Part shown: positions 28,136-37,148 of the stretch, in pieces | How the letters are laid out: each line of letters starts with the position of its first letter | Position numbering within the stretch: the first letter of the stretch is position 1 | DNA from: Lysobacter sp. Root916 | GTDB taxonomy: Bacteria > Pseudomonadota > Gammaproteobacteria > Xanthomonadales > Xanthomonadaceae | NCBI RefSeq assembly: GCF_001429785.1 | Contig: NZ_LMJF01000001.1 | Location: forward strand, 240,599 to 304,598 | Length of the DNA stretch: 64,000 bases | Direction of reading: 5' to 3' | Notes under the pieces: generated by a model | Databases searched by the model: none | What the model saw: only the letters and a program-made list of their open reading frames with translations | Told to the model about the DNA's origin: nothing | Program-made: the position numbers and the translations under genes

Positions 28136-29287
28136 ATGACCACCCCCGCCGCGATACCGGATTCAAGCGCCGAGCCGGCCTCGGCCGATACGCCGGCGCA
28201 GGAGTCGCCCGGTTCGGGACGGCTGTGGCTGTCTCTGTTGGCGCGCCTGCTGTTGGGCGTGTGCACCCTGCTGATCGCGCTGCCGTCGCTGGACGACCCG
28301 CACGAGACCGCCTACTGGGCCACCTTCCTGCTCGCCAATCTGATCTGGATGTCGCCGCTGACCGCGATCCAGCACCTGTTCTGGCGGCGCGGCATCTCCA
28401 AGTGGACGATGGTGATCGCGTTGCTGGCGATCACCTACGTGATGTCGGTGCTGAGCAACCTGGCCGCGCACTGGATCGCCAATACCCAGGGCTCGGAATT
28501 CCGCGATCCGACCAACTGGACCTTGATCTTCGGCGGCGTCGGCGGCTGCTGGCTGGTGCTGATCGCGTACTGCGCGATCCAGTCGGTGATCACCTATTAC
28601 GCCGATCTGCAGGACGCGCGCGAGCGCAACCGCCAGGCCCTGGTGCTGGCGCAGGACGCCGAACTGCGCGCGCTGCGCTACCAGATCAACCCGCACTTCC
28701 TGTTCAACACCCTCAACGCGATTTCGGCCCTGGTCGCCGAGGACCGCAATCGCGAAGCGCAACAGATGATCACGCGCCTGGCCGGCTTCCTGCGGGTGAC
28801 CCTGGACGGCGCCGAGGGCCACGAGGTCGCGCTGGCCGACGAGTTGGCGCTGACCGATACCTATCTGGAAATCGAGCGCGCGCGCCTGGGCCAGCGCCTG
28901 CGTCTGAAATGGAACATCGGCCCGGACACCCTGCGCGCGCGGGTGCCGGTGCTGCTGCTGCAGCCGCTGGTCGAGAACGCGATCCGTCACGGCATCGCCC
29001 AGCGCAGCGAGCCGGGCCGCCTGGACATCCGGATCGAACGCGAGGGCGACCGCCTGCACCTGCACGTGGGCAACGACGGCGCGCCCGCGCCCGCGGCCTC
29101 TGGAGAGGAATCGCGCCGCGCCGGCGCGATCGGTCTGCGCAACATCGCCGAACGCCTGCAGGCGCTGTACCCGGATGCCCATAGCTTCGCCGCCGGTGCG
29201 CGCGCCGACGGCGGTTACGAGGTGCGCATGTGGCTGCCGTTCAACGAGGCGCCGGCGGCGCTGGTGGTCAAGGAGACTGAAGCATGA
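28136..29287 (+). CDS. LytS/AlgZ-type sensor histidine kinase (system 2)
   Basis: The 383-aa kinase is paralogous to the preceding one. After a Pro/Ser/Ala-rich start come four membrane helices (about 27-160), the box INPHFLFNTLNAISALVAED, and the ATPase domain with PLVENAIRHGIAQR and GLRNIAERLQALYP. Its stop overlaps the start of the LytTR regulator by four bases (ATGA), so sensor and regulator are made together. The ligand is unknown. Confidence 0.92.
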   Translation: MTTPAAIPDSSAEPASADTPAQESPGSGRLWLSLLARLLLGVCTLLIALPSLDDPHETAYWATFLLANLIWMSPLTAIQHLFWRRGISKWTMVIALLAITYVMSVLSNLAAHWIANTQGSEFRDPTNWTLIFGGVGGCWLVLIAYCAIQSVITYYADLQDARERNRQALVLAQDAELRALRYQINPHFLFNTLNAISALVAEDRNREAQQMITRLAGFLRVTLDGAEGHEVALADELALTDTYLEIERARLGQRLRLKWNIGPDTLRARVPVLLLQPLVENAIRHGIAQRSEPGRLDIRIEREGDRLHLHVGNDGAPAPAASGEESRRAGAIGLRNIAERLQALYPDAHSFAAGARADGGYEVRMWLPFNEAPAALVVKETEA

Positions 29288-30066
29288 TGCGAGTAGCGGT
29301 AATCGACGACGAACCCCTGGCCCGCAGCGGTGTGATCGCCCGCCTGGCGACGCAGCCGGACATGCAGGTGGTGGGCGAGTTCGCCGACGGCACCTCGGCC
29401 CTGGCCGGCATCGTGGCGCTGGCGCCGGACCTGGTGTTCATCGACGTGCAGATGCCGGGCATGACCGGCCTGGAAGCCCTGGCGGCGCTGTCGCCGGAGC
29501 AGCGGCCGTTGGCGGTGTTGTTGACCGCCTACGAGAACTTCGCCGTGCGCGCGTTCGAGCTGCACGCGATCGACTACCTGCTCAAGCCGATCGACGACGA
29601 GCGTTTCGCCGAAGCGTTGGAACGCGCGCGCCAGGCCCATCCCTATCGGCGCGCCGGCACCCAGCCGCCGGGCACGCTGGCCGCGCCCAGCGCGCACCAC
29701 GACGACGACGAGAGCAACTGGCTGACCCGTTTCGTGGTGCGCGTGGGCCGGCGTGTGGCCTTCGTCGAAGCCTCCGAGGTCGAATGGATCCAGGCCGACG
29801 GCGACTACGCGACCCTGCACGTGGGCGATCGCGGCTATCTGCTGCGCGAATCGATGGGGCGCCTGTCGCGCCGGCTCGATCCGGCCCAGTTCGTGCGGGT
29901 GCACCGATCCACCATCGTGCGGGTGGACTGCGTGGCCGAATTGCAGCCGCTGTCCAACCGCGACGCGATGCTGCGCTTGCGCGACGGCACCCCGGTGCGC
30001 GCCAGCCGCACCTACATCGAGCCGCTGCAGGCGCGCCTGCGCGGCCGCGCGGGCTTCGTCGGCTAA
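29284..30066 (+). CDS. LytTR-family response regulator (system 2)
   Basis: The 260-aa regulator has a receiver domain (Asp54 in VFIDVQMPGMTG) and a LytTR domain with ASEVEWIQADGDYATLHV, QFVRVHRSTIVRVD and ASRTYIEPLQARL. A His/Asp-rich linker (HHDDDESN, near residue 140) separates the two. It is translationally coupled to the kinase. The serine hydrolase gene 127 bp downstream on the same strand is a plausible target or operon member. Confidence 0.92.
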   Translation: MMRVAVIDDEPLARSGVIARLATQPDMQVVGEFADGTSALAGIVALAPDLVFIDVQMPGMTGLEALAALSPEQRPLAVLLTAYENFAVRAFELHAIDYLLKPIDDERFAEALERARQAHPYRRAGTQPPGTLAAPSAHHDDDESNWLTRFVVRVGRRVAFVEASEVEWIQADGDYATLHVGDRGYLLRESMGRLSRRLDPAQFVRVHRSTIVRVDCVAELQPLSNRDAMLRLRDGTPVRASRTYIEPLQARLRGRAGFVG

Positions 30067-30192
30067 GCGACCCGCGGCGCACTGCAACCGCGCGCGCCGC
30101 GGCGGTATCTCCGGTTCCGACCTTGGCGCTCGCGCCAAGCCTGGGGGTGGGCCGCATCGGCGGCCCGGCGCCCGTTCGCACCGGAGCCGCGC

Positions 30193-31290
30193 ATGAAATC
30201 CTGGATTCTGAGCTTGGTCCTGCTATGGCCCGCGGCGAGCGCCGGGCAAGCGCAGGCCGTCACCCCCACCCTCGACGCCTTCGTCGCCGACTATGCCCGT
30301 ACCCACGACTTCAGCGGCACCGTGCTGGTCGCGCGCGACGGCAAGGCCGAGTACCTGGCCAGTTTCGGCCTGGCCAATCTGCCGTTCCGCGTGCCCAACA
30401 CCCCGCGCACGCGCTACAAGATCGCCTCGATCACCAAGACCTTCACCGCGGTGCTGATCCTGCAGCTGCGCGATCAGGGGCGGCTCGATCTGGAGCGCAG
30501 CATCGCCGCCTATCTGCCCGATTACGCGGGCGAGGGCGCGCATGGCGTTCGCCTGCGGCAACTGCTCAACCACACGTCGGGCCTGACCAATCTGGACGCG
30601 GTCAAGGACGCCCAGACCGCGATCCGCGACGGACTGCCCGTGTACCAACTTCCGCACAGCAGCGATGCGCTGTTGTCGCGGTACTGCGCGGGCAAGTTGG
30701 TGGCCGCGCCGGGCACCGCCTTCGACTACAACAACTGCGACTACATCGTGCTCGGCAAAATCGTCGAGCGCGTAACCGGGCAAAGCTACGAGCAGGCGCT
30801 GCGCGAACGCATCCTGCAGCCGCTGGGCCTGGCCGACACCGGGCTGCTGCGCCAGGACCGCATCGTCGAGCGCCTGGCCGATACCTACTTCGGACGCGAC
30901 GGGGCGGGCGCGATGACGCCGGATCTGCCCGCCTATCCGGAGAACTGGTACGCGGCCGGCGCCATGTACTCCAGCGCGCAGGACCTGGCGACGTTCGCCG
31001 ACGCGCTGTACGGTGGCCGCCTGCTCAGCGCCGATTCGTTGCAGCGCATGCTGCGTCCGGGCCTGGACGACTACGGCTATGGCCTGTGGAGCTATGAGAT
31101 GAAGATCGGCGGCCGCAAACTATGGGTGGCCAAGCGCCCGGGCCAGATCATGGGCGCGCGCAGCCAGCTGTTGCGCGTGATCGAGCCGCGCATCAGCGTG
31201 GTGCTACTGAGCAACGCCGGCAGCGCCGATCTCGACGAATTCGTCGCCGAGATCGCCCGCCGCGCGGGCGCGCAGGCGCCGTCGCATTGA
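30193..31290 (+). CDS. Exported serine hydrolase (class C beta-lactamase-like)
   Basis: The 365-aa protein has a signal peptide (residues 1-21) and the beta-lactamase/DD-peptidase fold: SxxK as SITK (S79, K82), then a Y-x-N motif in FDYNNCDYIVLGKIVERVTG near residue 178. The usual C-terminal triad HxG/KTG is not obvious; a K-R-P-G stretch occurs instead. Relatives are esterases, D-aminopeptidases and penicillin-binding-like proteins. It lies after the LytS/LytTR pair. Substrate not predictable. Confidence 0.85.
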   Translation: MKSWILSLVLLWPAASAGQAQAVTPTLDAFVADYARTHDFSGTVLVARDGKAEYLASFGLANLPFRVPNTPRTRYKIASITKTFTAVLILQLRDQGRLDLERSIAAYLPDYAGEGAHGVRLRQLLNHTSGLTNLDAVKDAQTAIRDGLPVYQLPHSSDALLSRYCAGKLVAAPGTAFDYNNCDYIVLGKIVERVTGQSYEQALRERILQPLGLADTGLLRQDRIVERLADTYFGRDGAGAMTPDLPAYPENWYAAGAMYSSAQDLATFADALYGGRLLSADSLQRMLRPGLDDYGYGLWSYEMKIGGRKLWVAKRPGQIMGARSQLLRVIEPRISVVLLSNAGSADLDEFVAEIARRAGAQAPSH

Positions 31291-31459
31291 AGCGGCCGGG
31301 CGCGCGCGCAGCCGCGCGCCCGAAGGTTTCCTCTTGGAACTTGCGTGCGCGCGGCACGTCGCGGATCGGATGCCTAGTGCACGCGACCTTCCCGAGCATG
31401 CGCGGCTCTCCTGCTGCGTGCGTCGGCGCGAAAGGGCGGGGACGCAGGGCGACCCGCGA

Positions 31460-31885
31460 TCAGCGGCGGCGCGCGTACAGCCAGCCGCCGATCAAACAGC
31501 TGGGCAGGCCGGTCAGCGCGACCAGGATCGCGTACCAGGCCGGCCCGAATTCGGGGCCGCGGCCCCAGGTCGCGACCACGCCGGCGATGCCGAACACGGT
31601 ACCGATCAGACCCAGCGCCCAGACGTGCGCCATCGGCCGGTACGGCGCGAGGCGCGCGCACAAGTAGCCGCCGAGCACGGTGTAGACCGCGCGATAGCCC
31701 AGCGCGAGCAGCCACAGGCCGGTGCTCATCGGCTGGAACCAGGCTGGGAACACGCCGCTGGCGTGCAGGATCACGTCGGTGACGGTGGACAGCAGCATCA
31801 CCGAGAGCAGGCCCAGCAGCACCGCGACGATGCTGCGGCCGGTGCGTCGTTGGGGAACGGCGGGATGGATGGTTTGAGCGTTCAT
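31460..31885 (-). CDS. Small four-helix membrane protein
   Basis: The 141-aa product has hydrophobic helices near residues 18-40, 55-77, 85-106 and 113-135, with the positive start PQRRTGR and the end GGWLYARRR. It starts at ATG 31885 and follows the SRPBCC gene on the same strand by 71 bp, making it the probable third gene of the ArsR-SRPBCC operon. No family recognised. Confidence 0.7.
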   Translation of the reverse strand: MNAQTIHPAVPQRRTGRSIVAVLLGLLSVMLLSTVTDVILHASGVFPAWFQPMSTGLWLLALGYRAVYTVLGGYLCARLAPYRPMAHVWALGLIGTVFGIAGVVATWGRGPEFGPAWYAILVALTGLPSCLIGGWLYARRR

Positions 31886-31956
31886 GGCAGGACCTTCGCG
31901 CTGCGCGCGCTGGATTGCGGCGGGAGGACGCGGGCGCCGCGCGCCCGCGCGTGGGA

Positions 31957-32454
31957 TCACGGTGCGGTCGCGGCCGCGCCGGCCAGGAAGGCGTCGAGCT
32001 GGTCGTAGCCGGCGGCGATGCCCTGTTCCATGTTGCTGGCGAGCGCGCCGTCGCGCGCTTCGCGCGAGGCGTAGACCACGGTGGTGACCAGGGTGGTCTT
32101 GCCGTCGCGTTCGCTCAGCACCGCGGTGCCCACGGTTTCGCCGCCGGTCCAGTCCATGTCGAAGCGTTCGCTGCGCACGATGCGTTGCGGACGCTCGATC
32201 TCGCGGTGCACGCCGCCCATGCCCATCTCCACGCCTTCCGGCCCGCTCCAGACGTAGCGGTAGGCGCCGCCCACGCGCAGGTCGACCTCGCAAACGGTCA
32301 GGGTCCAGCCGTCCGGGCCGTGGAACCAGCGCTTGAGCAGTTCGGGTTTGGTCAGGGCGTCGAACACCAGTTCGCGCGGCGCATCGAACGCGCGCGTGAT
32401 CACGATGTCGCGTTCGCCGGGGGCGGTGACGGAGAGGGCGTTGTGGGCGTGCAT
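31957..32454 (-). CDS. SRPBCC (AHSA1/CalC-type) protein
   Basis: The 165-aa protein is a START-like ligand-binding domain: ITRAFDAPRELVFDALTKPE, LLKRWFHGPDGWTL and the C-terminal DQLDAFLA. AHSA1-type SRPBCC proteins encoded beside ArsR regulators are very common; they bind unknown hydrophobic ligands or act in self-resistance. The gap to the upstream arsR gene is only 12 bp, so the two are co-transcribed. Confidence 0.9.
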   Translation of the reverse strand: MHAHNALSVTAPGERDIVITRAFDAPRELVFDALTKPELLKRWFHGPDGWTLTVCEVDLRVGGAYRYVWSGPEGVEMGMGGVHREIERPQRIVRSERFDMDWTGGETVGTAVLSERDGKTTLVTTVVYASREARDGALASNMEQGIAAGYDQLDAFLAGAAATAP

Positions 32455-32466
32455 GGGCGTAACTCC

Positions 32467-32826
32467 TTAGCGTGAGCGTTTCTTGGTGGGTTTGGGCGCC
32501 TGCTCGGCCTGCAATTGGACGAGCAGCGCATCGAGGCGCTGATAGTTCTGTTCCCAGATCCGGCGGTAGTGCTCGAGCCAGACGTTGGCCTCGGCCAAGG
32601 GCTGCGCTTCGATCCGGCAGGGGCGGCGCTGCGCATCGCGGCCGCGGGTGATGAGGCCGGCGTGTTCGAGCACCTTGAGGTGCTTGGAGATCGCCGGCTG
32701 GCTCATCGCGAACGGCTCGGCCAGTTCGGTCACCGTGGCTTCGCCGCTGGCGAGGCGGGCCAGGATCGCCCGTCGCGTGGGGTCGGCCAGGGCGGCGAAG
32801 GTGGCGTCGAGACGCTGGGTCTGCAT
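32467..32826 (-). CDS. ArsR-family transcriptional regulator
   Basis: The 119-aa winged-helix repressor starts with DATFAALADPTRRAILARLA, followed by the recognition region FAMSQPAISKHLKVLEHAGL and ITRGRDAQRRPCRI. The metal-binding CxC of true arsenic sensors is missing, so it probably senses another signal. It heads the ArsR-SRPBCC-membrane protein operon, and a 36-bp palindrome touches its start codon, so it most likely represses itself. Confidence 0.92.
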   Translation of the reverse strand: MQTQRLDATFAALADPTRRAILARLASGEATVTELAEPFAMSQPAISKHLKVLEHAGLITRGRDAQRRPCRIEAQPLAEANVWLEHYRRIWEQNYQRLDALLVQLQAEQAPKPTKKRSR

Positions 32827-32828
32827 TT

Positions 32829-32864
32829 ATATAACCTAGAAGTTATGTAACTTGAAGGTTATAT
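32829..32864. promoter_or_regulatory. ArsR operator palindrome
   Basis: ATATAACCT ... AAGTTA-tg-TAACTT ... AGGTTATAT is a near-perfect 36-bp inverted repeat (outer arms 9 bp, inner arms 6 bp). It is AT-rich, unlike its surroundings, and lies directly upstream of the arsR ATG. Confidence 0.85.
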
Positions 32865-32944
32865 ACATCCGCGCAGGTCAGGCGTCAAGTGCCGATTTTG
32901 CGAATTCGCGTGAGCGGGGCGCGGCGCGCGGGCGCCGTATCGCC

Positions 32945-33580
32945 TCAGGCGCGCGGGTCGGGCGCGCGCAGGCGCCGCGCCAGGTACCAGGCCGCGATGC
33001 CGATCGGCGGGTAGATCGCCAGGGTCGCCAGGCGCTGCAGCAGACCGGTACAGGCGCGGGTGTCCAGTCCGGTCCAGTGCGCCATGAACGGGATCAGGGC
33101 GAGGATCCACAGATTGGTCGCCAGCAGATAGCGCTTGATCGCGCCGCTGCGCTCCAGCGACCACAGCGCCAGGATCATGAAGGAGGAAAACAGCAGGATG
33201 CCGATCATCAGCGGCCCCGAGCCATGACGCGGGTGCGGCAGCGGGAAATACGCGGCCTTGATCGAGACCACGGCATTGATGAGCAGGGCCAGGGTCACCA
33301 GCGCGATCGCCAGCGGCGGGCGACCGAGCCGGCGCAGCGCCGCGGCGATACCGGCCGCGCCGATCAGGGTGGCGATGCCGGTCAGCACCGCGCCGCTGTT
33401 GAAGATCCACGGCAGCGGCGCGCTGTCGGAACCCAGCGTGCTCGCGGCCTGGCGCAGGAAGCTGTAATCGGGAAAGAACGGCGCGGCGATCAGTTGGGTG
33501 GCGTAGTAGACGAAGGGCACCGCGATCGCGCAGGCGAGGGCGGCCCGCAGGCCTGGCCCGGGCCGCGATCGCGCGCTCAT
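32945..33580 (-). CDS. DUF998-type membrane protein
   Basis: The 211-aa product has six hydrophobic helices and the DUF998 features YSFLRQAASTLG near residue 37 and HPRHGSGPLMIGILLF near 112. Function unknown. ATG 33580 (MSARSRPGPG) is chosen because it overlaps the stop codon of the upstream lipoprotein gene by four bases. Confidence 0.75.
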   Translation of the reverse strand: MSARSRPGPGLRAALACAIAVPFVYYATQLIAAPFFPDYSFLRQAASTLGSDSAPLPWIFNSGAVLTGIATLIGAAGIAAALRRLGRPPLAIALVTLALLINAVVSIKAAYFPLPHPRHGSGPLMIGILLFSSFMILALWSLERSGAIKRYLLATNLWILALIPFMAHWTGLDTRACTGLLQRLATLAIYPPIGIAAWYLARRLRAPDPRA

Positions 33581-33981
33581 CGCGCCGCCTCGATGCTGGC
33601 GGCCAGCGCGGTGTCGGGCTGCGAGGATTTGCAATCGGGGCCGCTCGTGGCCGGATGCTCGTGCTGACCGACGCACAGGTCCAGCGCCATCGGCAGGCCG
33701 ACGATCTCGCGGCTGTCGCCGACCTTCATGCTGAAGCGCTCGAACGCCAGCTCACGGCAGTCCGGTTGCCGCGGCGCGCACTCGCGCGCGAACAGCGCGT
33801 AGTGGCAGCGGCCGCTGTCGCTGGCGATGCATTCGAAACGTCCGATCCCGGCTTGCACGCGGGTGCGCGCATGCAGGGTGTCGTGGCCGTTGCTGGTGGC
33901 GCGCGCGATCAGGGTGCTGCCGCCGGTGTCGCAGCCGAGCAGGGCGAACAGGAAATAAGCCAGAGCGATCAGATTTCGCAT
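33577..33981 (-). CDS. Hypothetical lipoprotein
   Basis: The 134-aa product starts MRNLIALAYFLFALLGCDTG, a lipoprotein signal with lipobox ALLGC. The mature part contains several cysteines (FECIAS, GRCHYALF, ARECAPRQPDC, DLCVGQ, DCKSS), suggesting disulfides. ATG 33981 is preferred over 34032 because it opens the signal peptide. The gene overlaps the DUF998 gene by four bases, so the two may form a functional pair. Family not recognised. Confidence 0.7.
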   Translation of the reverse strand: MRNLIALAYFLFALLGCDTGGSTLIARATSNGHDTLHARTRVQAGIGRFECIASDSGRCHYALFARECAPRQPDCRELAFERFSMKVGDSREIVGLPMALDLCVGQHEHPATSGPDCKSSQPDTALAASIEAAR

Positions 33982-34068
33982 GCGACACCTCGAAGAGTGG
34001 ACGAGCGCCGCCGACACGCGACCGGGTCGCATGGGCGTTGCTGCGTTTGGGAACGGCGGGGCCTGGAA

Positions 34069-34836
34069 CTACATGTGTCGGAACAGCGCCATGAACGGCT
34101 GGCTCACGCTCAGCGTTTCCGGGCGTTGCTTGAGTCGTACCGTGCCGCGGCCGCTGTCGTCGCGCACGATCGCGGCGATCGCCTTCAGGTTGACGATGGT
34201 CGAGCGGTGGATCTGCTTGAACACGTTCGGGTCCAGCACGCCCAGCAGTTCGCGGATCGGCGTGCGCAGCAGCGCTTCGCCATCGGCGGTGACCACGGTG
34301 GTGTACTTGTGGTCGGCGCGGAAGTAGACCACGTCGTCGACCAGGATCAGGCGGGTTTCGCGGCCGGCGCTGGCGGTGATCCAGGTCAGCGGCGGCGCCT
34401 CGGGGCGCGGCATCTGGGCGCCCAGCTGGCGCAGCAGATCGGCGAGCGCGGCGCTGTCGCCGCCGCTGCCGGCCACGCGCGCCTGCAGGCGCTGCACCGT
34501 CGCGGCCAGGCGCTCCGGCGCGATCGGCTTGAGCAGGTAATCGATCGCGCCGCGTTCGAAAGCATCCACCGCGTACTGGTCGTAGGCGGTCACGAACACG
34601 ATCCGGGTCTGCGGGCTGGCCTCGGCCGCGGCGGCCGCCACTTCCAGGCCGCTGAGCCCGGGCATGCGGATGTCGAGGAAGGCGACGTCGGGCTTGTGCT
34701 CGGCGATGGCCTCCAGCGCTTCGGCGCCGTCCTCGCAGGCGGCGGCGATGTCCAGCTCCGGCCAGGCCTGGGCCAGCAGATCCAGCAGGGCCTGGCGCAG
34801 CAGCGCTTCGTCTTCGGCGATGACGGCCTTAGCCAT
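34069..34836 (-). CDS. LytTR-family response regulator (system 3)
   Basis: The 255-aa regulator has a receiver domain (Asp55 in VAFLDIRMPG) and a LytTR domain with VDDVVYFRADHKYTTVVTAD, QIHRSTIVNLKAI and SVSQPFMALFRHM. It resembles the system 1 regulator (11853) more than the system 2 one. It overlaps the kinase gene by eight bases. Confidence 0.92.
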   Translation of the reverse strand: MAKAVIAEDEALLRQALLDLLAQAWPELDIAAACEDGAEALEAIAEHKPDVAFLDIRMPGLSGLEVAAAAAEASPQTRIVFVTAYDQYAVDAFERGAIDYLLKPIAPERLAATVQRLQARVAGSGGDSAALADLLRQLGAQMPRPEAPPLTWITASAGRETRLILVDDVVYFRADHKYTTVVTADGEALLRTPIRELLGVLDPNVFKQIHRSTIVNLKAIAAIVRDDSGRGTVRLKQRPETLSVSQPFMALFRHM

Positions 34837-36097
34837 GACGTGCGTCTCGATCGAAAGCGGCGGGGACCGTGATGGTCGCGGCCACGCCGTTGGGGAAGTT
34901 GGCGACCACGGCCAGCGACGCGTCGGCGCCGTAGACCAGGCGCAGGCGTTCGCGCACGTTCTTCAGGCCGATGCCGGTGCCGCCGGGCTGGGCGCCGAAG
35001 CCTTCGCCGTCGTCGGCCACGGTCACCGCGACCGCGTGGCCGTCGCGGCGCGCGAGGATCCAGACCATGCCGCCGCCGCTGCGCGGTTCCAGACCGTGCT
35101 TGATCGCGTTCTCGACCAGGGTCTGCAGCATCATCGGCGGCAGCGGCGTCTGGCGCAGCGCGTCGGGGACCTCGATCTGCACGGCCAGGCGCGGGCCCAT
35201 GCGGATGCGCAGGATTTCCAGATAGGCCTGCGCGCGCTCGAGCTCCTGGCCCAAGGTCGACAGCGCGTCTTCGGTGCGCGGCAGCGAGTGACGCAGGTAC
35301 TGAATCAGATGGCCGAGCATCTCGTCGGCGCGCGCCGGATCGGTGCGGGTCAGGTACTGCGCGCTGGCCAGGGTGTTGTAGAGGAAGTGCGGTTCGACCT
35401 GCGCGTGCAACAGGCTGAGCTTGGCGACGGTGAGTTCCTTCTCGGTCACGGTCTGGGCGACCGCGGCCTGCTCGTTGCGGCGGCGCTCGGCGACGCGGCG
35501 CGCGATGGCGCGGGTGATCGCCTCGGCGTTCTCCAGATTGGTGCCGTCGTCGACGCGGAACCAGTCGCTCCAGGCGCCGCTTTCGGGCTCGCAGACCAGG
35601 GTGACGCTGCCGCTGCCGTCGCGCGGGGCGACCAGGGCGAGGATCTGATTGCGCGGCACGCCGAACCAGTTGAGTGGGTTGTAGCGGCCGAGCGGTCGGC
35701 GGCCGTAGGTGTCGGGGCGACGCACCTTGGCGCGCACCTGCAAGCTGTCGCGTGCGCTTTCGATCTCCTCGCTGCGCGGCAGTTCGCGGATCGCGGCGTC
35801 GAGCAGGTCGAAGGTTTCGCCGGCCTCGAACGGCACCTCGATCTGGCGGCGCTGGCGGTTGGCCAGGGCGCTGCCGTCGATGTGGCCGGCGATCAGGCGC
35901 ACCCGCCGCAGATGCGAGAACGCGCCAGTGATCACGAACGCAGCGACGATCAGTCCGACCAGGAACACCGGCCAGGGATCGTTGTTGCCGTAGCTGCCGT
36001 CGACGCTGGGCAGCGCCGACCACGCCAGCGCCAGGATGAAGAACAGCACCGTCCAGGCGGCGATGATGCGGACTAGGAAGAACAAGCTCTTGATCAC
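34829..36097 (-). CDS. LytS/AlgZ-type sensor histidine kinase (system 3)
   Basis: The 422-aa kinase starts with GTG 36097 and has two transmembrane helices (about 5-25 and 42-63) rather than four, followed by a ~150-residue sensory region (TYGRRPLGRYNPLNWFGV), a coiled-coil linker, the box VEPHFLYNTLASAQYL and the ATPase domain (LVENAIKHGLEPR, GIGLKNVRERL). The extra domain between helices and phospho-acceptor sets it apart from systems 1 and 2. Signal unknown. Confidence 0.9.
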   Translation of the reverse strand: MIKSLFFLVRIIAAWTVLFFILALAWSALPSVDGSYGNNDPWPVFLVGLIVAAFVITGAFSHLRRVRLIAGHIDGSALANRQRRQIEVPFEAGETFDLLDAAIRELPRSEEIESARDSLQVRAKVRRPDTYGRRPLGRYNPLNWFGVPRNQILALVAPRDGSGSVTLVCEPESGAWSDWFRVDDGTNLENAEAITRAIARRVAERRRNEQAAVAQTVTEKELTVAKLSLLHAQVEPHFLYNTLASAQYLTRTDPARADEMLGHLIQYLRHSLPRTEDALSTLGQELERAQAYLEILRIRMGPRLAVQIEVPDALRQTPLPPMMLQTLVENAIKHGLEPRSGGGMVWILARRDGHAVAVTVADDGEGFGAQPGGTGIGLKNVRERLRLVYGADASLAVVANFPNGVAATITVPAAFDRDARHG

Positions 36098-36260
36098 GGT
36101 GCGGCCCGGCTACGTCGTTGCAGGCAAGCATAGCGACGCCCCGCGCCAGGGCCAGCGGCGCGCGACGAAAGCGGGCGTGGGGCGACGAAACGGGGCGCCG
36201 CGGGTGCCGGGCGCCGCAGGCGCGCCGTTCGACGCGCCTGCGATGGAACTGGGCGGCTCG

Positions 36261-37130
36261 TTACTTGCCGAGCACGTAGCGGTCCTGCGGGTCCGGGCAG
36301 CTCTCGTCGCGCGGCGGGCAGGGCCACAGCTTGCGCGGCAGGCTGTCGCGCACCTCGAAACGATCGCCGTTCCAGATCACGAAGCCGGCGTGGGCCTTCA
36401 TGCCGCCCTGGAAGCCGCGCGTGTCCTTGGCCGGCAGCGGCCGCTCGGGGTCGGCTTCTACCACCCAGCGCAAGGTCGGCGCGACGGCGGCGCGGCTGTC
36501 GTCCAGCGCGATCGGATTGGCGCCCAGCGCGCGGTAACGGTCCAGGCGTTCGCGGCCCAGGCTCAGCTCCGGCGCGCGCAAGCTGGCGGTGACATCGACC
36601 GGCGCCTTGCCCGCGGCGACGAGATAAGCGCGCAATCCGCTATCGGCGAACTCGGCCTGGGGCCGCGCGCAGGCGCGTCGCGCCGCCGCCAGATCCTCGG
36701 TCGACTCGGTCTGCACCGTGGCGACGCTGGCGCAGGGCATGCGCATCTGCACGAGATAGCCGGTGCTGCCGCGGCGGCGGCCTTCGAAGCTGCGCACCCA
36801 CAGGCTGTAGCGGGCGCCGTTCTTGTCGGCGAGCAGGTACTCGGTGCGGTCGCCCGTGCCCGGGACGCTGCGCAGATAGACCTGCGCGGTCATCAGGCGG
36901 TGGCGCAACTGCTTGGGCAGCAGCACATCGCGGGTCGGCAGCGCGGCCACGAACGCGACGATGGCCTCCGGGGCCGCGGTGTAGCGGCCGTTCTGGATCA
37001 CCGGCCCGCTGACCGGCGAGAACCCCGCCAGGCCGGTGCTGCCGGCCTTGCTCGTCGGCGCGGCGGCGCCGACGGTGGCGCACGCGCTCAACAGCGCGGC
37101 GGCGAGCAGGATTTTGGAACTGGGGGGCAC
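36261..37130 (-). CDS. Lipoprotein, candidate immunity protein (X-Tfi) for the adjacent X-Tfe
   Basis: The 289-aa product has a lipoprotein signal with lipobox LLSAC (Cys17), so it should sit in the periplasm on a membrane. The mature part has four further Cys, two of them in the C-terminal WPCPPRDESCPDPQDRY. No enzyme motif is seen. It begins 18 bp after the stop codon of the first effector gene on the same strand. In Xanthomonas, effectors with XVIPCD tails are commonly paired with periplasmic lipoproteins that neutralise them. The role here is inferred from position and export signal only. Confidence 0.65.
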   Translation of the reverse strand: MPPSSKILLAAALLSACATVGAAAPTSKAGSTGLAGFSPVSGPVIQNGRYTAAPEAIVAFVAALPTRDVLLPKQLRHRLMTAQVYLRSVPGTGDRTEYLLADKNGARYSLWVRSFEGRRRGSTGYLVQMRMPCASVATVQTESTEDLAAARRACARPQAEFADSGLRAYLVAAGKAPVDVTASLRAPELSLGRERLDRYRALGANPIALDDSRAAVAPTLRWVVEADPERPLPAKDTRGFQGGMKAHAGFVIWNGDRFEVRDSLPRKLWPCPPRDESCPDPQDRYVLGK

Positions 37131-37148
37131 AGGCGAACTCCTCTACGG

